Positions 24,236-25,138 of a stretch of 25,138 bases of DNA are shown here, piece after piece. Below the pieces are notes generated by a model. That model ran no database searches. It saw nothing but the letters and a program-made list of their open reading frames with translations, and had not been told where the DNA came from. The translations under genes were made by a program, and so were the position numbers. Source of the stretch: JAMWCX01 sp964352425 (GTDB lineage: Bacteria; Omnitrophota; Gorgyraeia; 2-01-FULL-45-10); assembly GCA_964352425.1 (NCBI GenBank), contig CAYGRZ010000025.1, positions 1-25,138 of the forward strand. Direction: 5' to 3'. The stretch's first letter is position 1, and each line of letters opens with the position of its first letter.

Positions 24236-24981
24236 CTTTTTGCCTTTCCCTGGTTCGCTACGGCCTCCATCGCCCTGCGCACTTCCTCGGGGTCGCCGAG
24301 GTAGCAGCTCTTGAGCGGTTTCAGGTTATCATCAAGTTCATAGACGAGCGGCAGCCCCGTGGGGATGTTGAGGCTGACTATCCTTTCATCGGGTATGTTG
24401 TCCAGGTATTTCACGAGCGCCCGCAGGCTATTGCCGTGCGCGGCGATGATCACGCGTTCGCCCGACTTCACGACCGGCGCGATCGTCTCGTGCCAGTACG
24501 GCAGGAACCTCTCCACGGTATCTTTCAGGCATTCGGTCAGCGGCAGCTCCTTCTCGGTCAGGTCCTTATACCGGGGGTCGTTGCGGGGGCTTCTCGGGTC
24601 GTTCTTCTCGAGGGCCGGCGGCGGCACGTCGTAGCTCCTCCTCCATACGAGGACCTGGGATTCGCCAAACTTCGCGGCCATCTCGGACTTATTGAGGCCC
24701 TGGAGCGCCCCGTAGTGGCGCTCGTTCAGCCGCCATGAGTTGTAGACGGGTATCCACATCAGGTCCATCCTGTCGAGGGCAATCCAGAGCGTGCGTATCG
24801 CCCTCTTCAGGACCGAGGTGAAGGCGACGTCAAAGATGAACCCTTCTTTCTTGAGGACATCGCCGGCCTTCTCGGCCTCGGCGATCCCCTTCCCGGACAG
24901 GTCGACATCGGTCCACCCGGTAAAACGGTTCTCCTTATTCCACGTGCTCTCTCCGTGGCGCAGCAGCACCAACTTCTTCAT
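24232..24981 (-). CDS. gpmA: 2,3-bisphosphoglycerate-dependent phosphoglycerate mutase
   Basis: The 249-aa length and motifs are standard for the family: LLRHGESTWN with the phospho-accepting H9, FTGWTDVDLSGKG, RLNERHYGALQGLNKSE, VWRRSYDVPPP and the second histidine H182 in AAHGNSLRAL. It interconverts 3- and 2-phosphoglycerate in glycolysis and gluconeogenesis. AGAGGAG precedes the ATG at 24981, and a promoter candidate lies at 25007-25035. It is the first visible gene of the gpmA-purH-folC-mnmE-folE run and is coupled to purH by a 4-bp overlap. Confidence 0.97.
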   Translation of the reverse strand: MKKLVLLRHGESTWNKENRFTGWTDVDLSGKGIAEAEKAGDVLKKEGFIFDVAFTSVLKRAIRTLWIALDRMDLMWIPVYNSWRLNERHYGALQGLNKSEMAAKFGESQVLVWRRSYDVPPPALEKNDPRSPRNDPRYKDLTEKELPLTECLKDTVERFLPYWHETIAPVVKSGERVIIAAHGNSLRALVKYLDNIPDERIVSLNIPTGLPLVYELDDNLKPLKSCYLGDPEEVRRAMEAVANQGKAKR

Positions 24982-25006
24982 ATCTTACTCCTCTATTAGG
25001 GAGATT

Positions 25007-25035
25007 ATTTTACCACAAAAACCAACTCAAAACAA
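25007..25035 (-). promoter_or_regulatory. Candidate promoter for the gpmA run
   Basis: TTGTTT (25035-25030), 17-nt spacer, TAAAAT (25012-25007), with start near 25000 and a ~20-nt leader containing AGAGGAG. Each hexamer matches consensus moderately. Confidence 0.5.
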
Positions 25036-25138
25036 CCGCCTGGGCAGCGTTTTTACCTTTCTCTGCGTTATGACCTCGAGCTATTAAATTTTTGCGGGTC
25101 CTGCCGCTCGGTGTCCTTTGCGATGCTCCGCGCTCGCG
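25036..25138. other. Unassigned window edge
   Basis: No gene recognised. One minus-strand frame is open from the edge to a TAA at 25086-25084 and could be the tail of a gene lying outside, but 17 codons give no family signal. Confidence 0.4.

Overview
The window looks like a piece of a draft genome (two gaps of exactly 100 N, at 173-272 and 22595-22694) from an uncultured, Gram-negative-type bacterium. An Mla-type ABC lipid transport system, an L,D-transpeptidase and sec-type signal peptides point to a diderm envelope. The gene mix would suit a candidate phylum such as Omnitrophota, but that is an inference from gene content; there is no rRNA or marker phylogeny here.

Left third (1-7240, minus strand): one enormous secreted protein gene running off the left edge. 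It has a signal peptide, 23 copies of a ~65-70 residue repeat that I do not recognise, a large alpha/alpha-toroid domain resembling the glucoamylase-like family PF10091 (GH144/NdvB-type) inserted after the seventh repeat, and C-terminal 44-residue FG-GAP/VCBS-like repeats. The conserved motifs of the toroid domain come in swapped order, as in a circular permutation. Upstream lie a near-consensus sigma-70 promoter and a cyclic-di-GMP-I (GEMM-I) riboswitch carrying an unusual 41-nt insertion with two extra hairpins. A hairpin overlapping the 3' end of the aptamer is a natural expression platform.

7240-10020: a small accessory island. It holds a nucleotidyltransferase plus 57-aa partner with a probably leaderless start, a DUF1016/YhcG-like N-terminal remnant, and an AbiE-type toxin-antitoxin pair in toxin-first order. 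A consensus promoter and a perfect 14-bp palindrome (operator candidate) lie upstream of the AbiE pair.

10020-18530 (minus strand): a long envelope and signalling cluster read as divergent-PAP2 protein, L,D-transpeptidase, AccA, HATPase anti-sigma-type kinase, STAS antagonist, MlaE permease, MlaF ATPase, MlaD, CHASE2-PP2C phosphatase, GAF-HD-GYP phosphodiesterase. A strong promoter sits at 18499-18527. Kinase, STAS protein and phosphatase form a complete partner-switching set, but no sigma factor is present. Two perfect 26-bp palindromes separate mlaF from mlaD.

18540-25138: a short plus-strand exported protein convergent with a minus-strand housekeeping group, gpmA - purH - folC - mnmE - folE. 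Low-complexity repeat tracts occur between folE and mnmE, inside mnmE and at the 3' end of folC. The c-di-GMP riboswitch and the HD-GYP phosphodiesterase suggest that c-di-GMP links signalling to production of the giant surface or secreted protein.
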